DNA from: Caproicibacter sp047833665
GTDB taxonomy: Bacteria; Bacillota; Clostridia; Oscillospirales; Acutalibacteraceae
DNA length: 64,000 nt
NCBI GenBank assembly: GCA_047833665.1
Contig: CP181261.1
Location: 1,364,001 to 1,428,000 of the forward strand
Reading direction: 5' to 3'
Below, one piece after another: positions 62,551-64,000 of the stretch. The notes below the pieces were generated by a model. It was not told the origin of the DNA. It was given only the letters and a program-made list of their open reading frames with translations, and searched no databases. A program made the translations under genes and the position numbers. Position 1 is the stretch's first letter. Each line of letters starts with the position of its first letter.

Positions 62551-63109
62551 ATCCTATCAAACAGCAATCCGAGGCCTTCTGAGTGATAAACGTTACCATC
62601 ATTCTCTTTGTGTGGCACGTGCAGCGGCACAGCTAGCCCGCCTGTATGGTGCGGATGAGTCAAAAGCGGAAATCGCCGGAATCCTTCATGATATTATGAA
62701 GGATTTACCTCCTCAGGAACAAAAAAAACGCATGCAGCAGTATGGAATCAAACTTTCGCAAGTGGAGCAAAGTGCCCCAAAGTTGTGGCATGCCATTCTT
62801 GGGGCGGAATATATCCGCAGAGAACTGGATGTGACAGATGAGGAAATTTTGCAGGCTGTGCGGTATCATACAACCGGGCGGGCCAATATGACCCTTTTAG
62901 AAAAGGTTCTGTTTATTGCTGACTTTATATCGGATGACAGGGATTACCCCGGTGTTCAAAAATTACGGGAAACTGCGAAGAATAGCCTAGAAAAGACGAT
63001 GGTTGAAGGAATTGTCTTCACCGTAAAGGAGTTGGCGGATGCGAACCGGCCCATTCATCCGGACACAATTGCGGCCTATAACGATATCATTTTGAAAAAT
63101 CAGAGCTAG
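62540..63109 (+). CDS. yqeK: HD-domain hydrolase YqeK (diadenosine tetraphosphatase)
   Basis: A 189-residue HD-domain protein: the metal ligands lie in KRYHHSLCVARAAAQLA (first His), GILHDIMKD (HD), WHAILGAEYI and VRYHTTGR. Family members split Ap4A symmetrically. Start at the ATG at 62540 with TGGAGGAA upstream. Confidence 0.92.
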   Translation: MNLESYQTAIRGLLSDKRYHHSLCVARAAAQLARLYGADESKAEIAGILHDIMKDLPPQEQKKRMQQYGIKLSQVEQSAPKLWHAILGAEYIRRELDVTDEEILQAVRYHTTGRANMTLLEKVLFIADFISDDRDYPGVQKLRETAKNSLEKTMVEGIVFTVKELADANRPIHPDTIAAYNDIILKNQS

Positions 63110-63136
63110 AAAAAGGAATCAGAAAGGTTGTTGAGA

Positions 63137-63490
63137 ATGACTTCACTGGAACTAGCCGTACAGGCTGCGAAAGTATTGGACAGTAAAAAGGCGAAGGATA
63201 TCAAGGTCATTGGTATTCGGGACGTTTCAATTATTGCGGACTATTTTGTGCTTGCTACGGGCACAAGCAGTACTCATGTGAAATCGCTGGCGGATGAAAC
63301 GGAATTCCAGCTTGAAGAGTCTGGATTTAAGCCGGGACACAAGGAAGGTTACCGTTCCAATTCTTGGGTTTTGCTGGATTACGGAAATGTCGTGGTTCAT
63401 GTTTTCACAGAGGAATCCAGAAAGTTTTATGATTTGGACAGGCTGTGGCAGGATGGTGAAATTGTAGATCTTTCCAAATATTTAAATTGA
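63137..63490 (+). CDS. rsfS: Ribosome silencing factor RsfS
   Basis: A 117-residue factor that binds uL14 and blocks subunit joining when nutrients are low. DIKVIGIRDVSIIADYFVLATG and SWVLLDYGNVVVHVF are the family core. The ATG at 63137 has GAAAGG 9 nt upstream; a TTG at 63128 is less likely. Confidence 0.95.
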   Translation: MTSLELAVQAAKVLDSKKAKDIKVIGIRDVSIIADYFVLATGTSSTHVKSLADETEFQLEESGFKPGHKEGYRSNSWVLLDYGNVVVHVFTEESRKFYDLDRLWQDGEIVDLSKYLN

Positions 63491-63551
63491 CTTATAACGC
63501 GGTAAAAATTTTCACTGCGTAAATGATATGAACTTAGGGGCGAATGAATCA

Positions 63552-64000
63552 ATGAAATATGATCACAAACAGATTGAGAAAAAATGGCAGGATCGCTGGG
63601 AAGAAGCTGGAGTATTCCATGCTTCCGATGATCACGATAAGCCGAAATACTACACACTGATTGAGTTTCCCTATCCGTCCGGACAGGGACTCCATGTAGG
63701 ACATCCACGGTCTTATACAGCAATGGACATCATTGCGCGCAAACGCCGCATGCAGGGATACAATGTGCTGTATCCAATCGGCTGGGATGCATTCGGGTTG
63801 CCTAGTGAAAACTATGCAATTAAAAATCATGTTCATCCCGCTGAAGTAACAAAAAAGAATGTGGCAAGATTTAAACAGCAACTGAAATCTTTGGGCCTTT
63901 CTTTCGACTGGACGCGCGAAATCAATACAACCGATCCGGAGTATTATAAATGGACCCAATGGATTTTCTTGCAACTGTTTAAGCGTGGTCTTGCTTACAA
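63552..64000 (+). CDS. leuS: Leucyl-tRNA synthetase (5' part, runs off window)
   Basis: The first 149 or so residues: MKYDHKQIEKKWQDRWEEAG, then the HIGH-type motif in FPYPSGQGLHVGHPRSY and GWDAFGLPSENYAI, all diagnostic of LeuS. The frame is open to the end of the window. The AGGGG before the ATG is a little far (about 12 nt). The 61-bp gap after rsfS is too short for a T-box. Confidence 0.95.
   Translation, partial: MKYDHKQIEKKWQDRWEEAGVFHASDDHDKPKYYTLIEFPYPSGQGLHVGHPRSYTAMDIIARKRRMQGYNVLYPIGWDAFGLPSENYAIKNHVHPAEVTKKNVARFKQQLKSLGLSFDWTREINTTDPEYYKWTQWIFLQLFKRGLAY

Noticed and set aside
63491..63551. T-box riboswitch upstream of leuS
   Set aside because: The gap is only 61 bp, far too short for a T-box and its terminator.

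Overview
The window looks like a chromosomal segment of a spore-forming, acetate-producing clostridium, most likely in the Oscillospirales/Ruminococcaceae part of Clostridia. This rests on gene content and order, not on a database search: spoIIR, a collagen-like exosporium-type protein, AddAB recombination enzymes, a V/A-type ATPase operon, acetate kinase next to tmcAL, and Gram-positive core clusters (infC-rpmI-rplT; dprA-topA-trmFO; plsX-rnc-smc-ftsY; nadD-yqeK-rsfS-leuS).

Positions 1 to about 20,800 are accessory and IS-rich. They hold an IS256 transposase start cut by the window edge, an IS200-type element, a collagen-repeat surface protein, a GNAT acetyltransferase, a small Cys/His-rich protein, free-methionine-sulfoxide reductase, an MFS transporter broken by a 25-bp tandem duplication, and a D-2-hydroxyacid dehydrogenase. 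After them comes an oligopeptide ABC transporter (oppBCDF, then oppA) separated into two parts by an IS6-like element and followed by an intact ISL3 element with an 8-bp target duplication. Next are a PucR-type regulator with three frame breaks (one a 10-bp tandem duplication), a truncated solute-binding lipoprotein, an IS3 element, the C-terminal half of an AroM protein, and an apparently intact M29-type aminopeptidase. Together these read as a peptide-uptake and peptide-degradation island that is being dismantled by insertion sequences and short tandem duplications.

Positions 20,900 to 39,000 are housekeeping and energy genes: a mutarotase-fold-like protein, tmcAL divergent from ackA, and a nine-gene V-type ATPase operon on the minus strand (33,357 to 24,581). 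They continue with a UPF0210 protein and its ACT-domain partner, then histidinol phosphatase, an Lrp regulator, a PLP aminotransferase and ispE.

Positions 39,300 to 64,000 are dense plus-strand core genes: spoIIR, addB-addA, infC (AUU start, with a leader terminator) with rpmI and rplT, a SpoU methyltransferase, dprA, topA, trmFO, plsX, rnc, a radical-SAM protein, smc, ftsY, rdgB, yhbY, nadD, yqeK, rsfS and the start of leuS. Many of these overlap by 1 to 35 nt and are probably translationally coupled.

I saw no CRISPR array, rRNA, tRNA, prophage or defence island. The most unusual signals are the short exact tandem duplications that break genes, an ISL3 leader hairpin with a lone look-alike 9 kb away, and the long attenuator-like leader of the opp operon.
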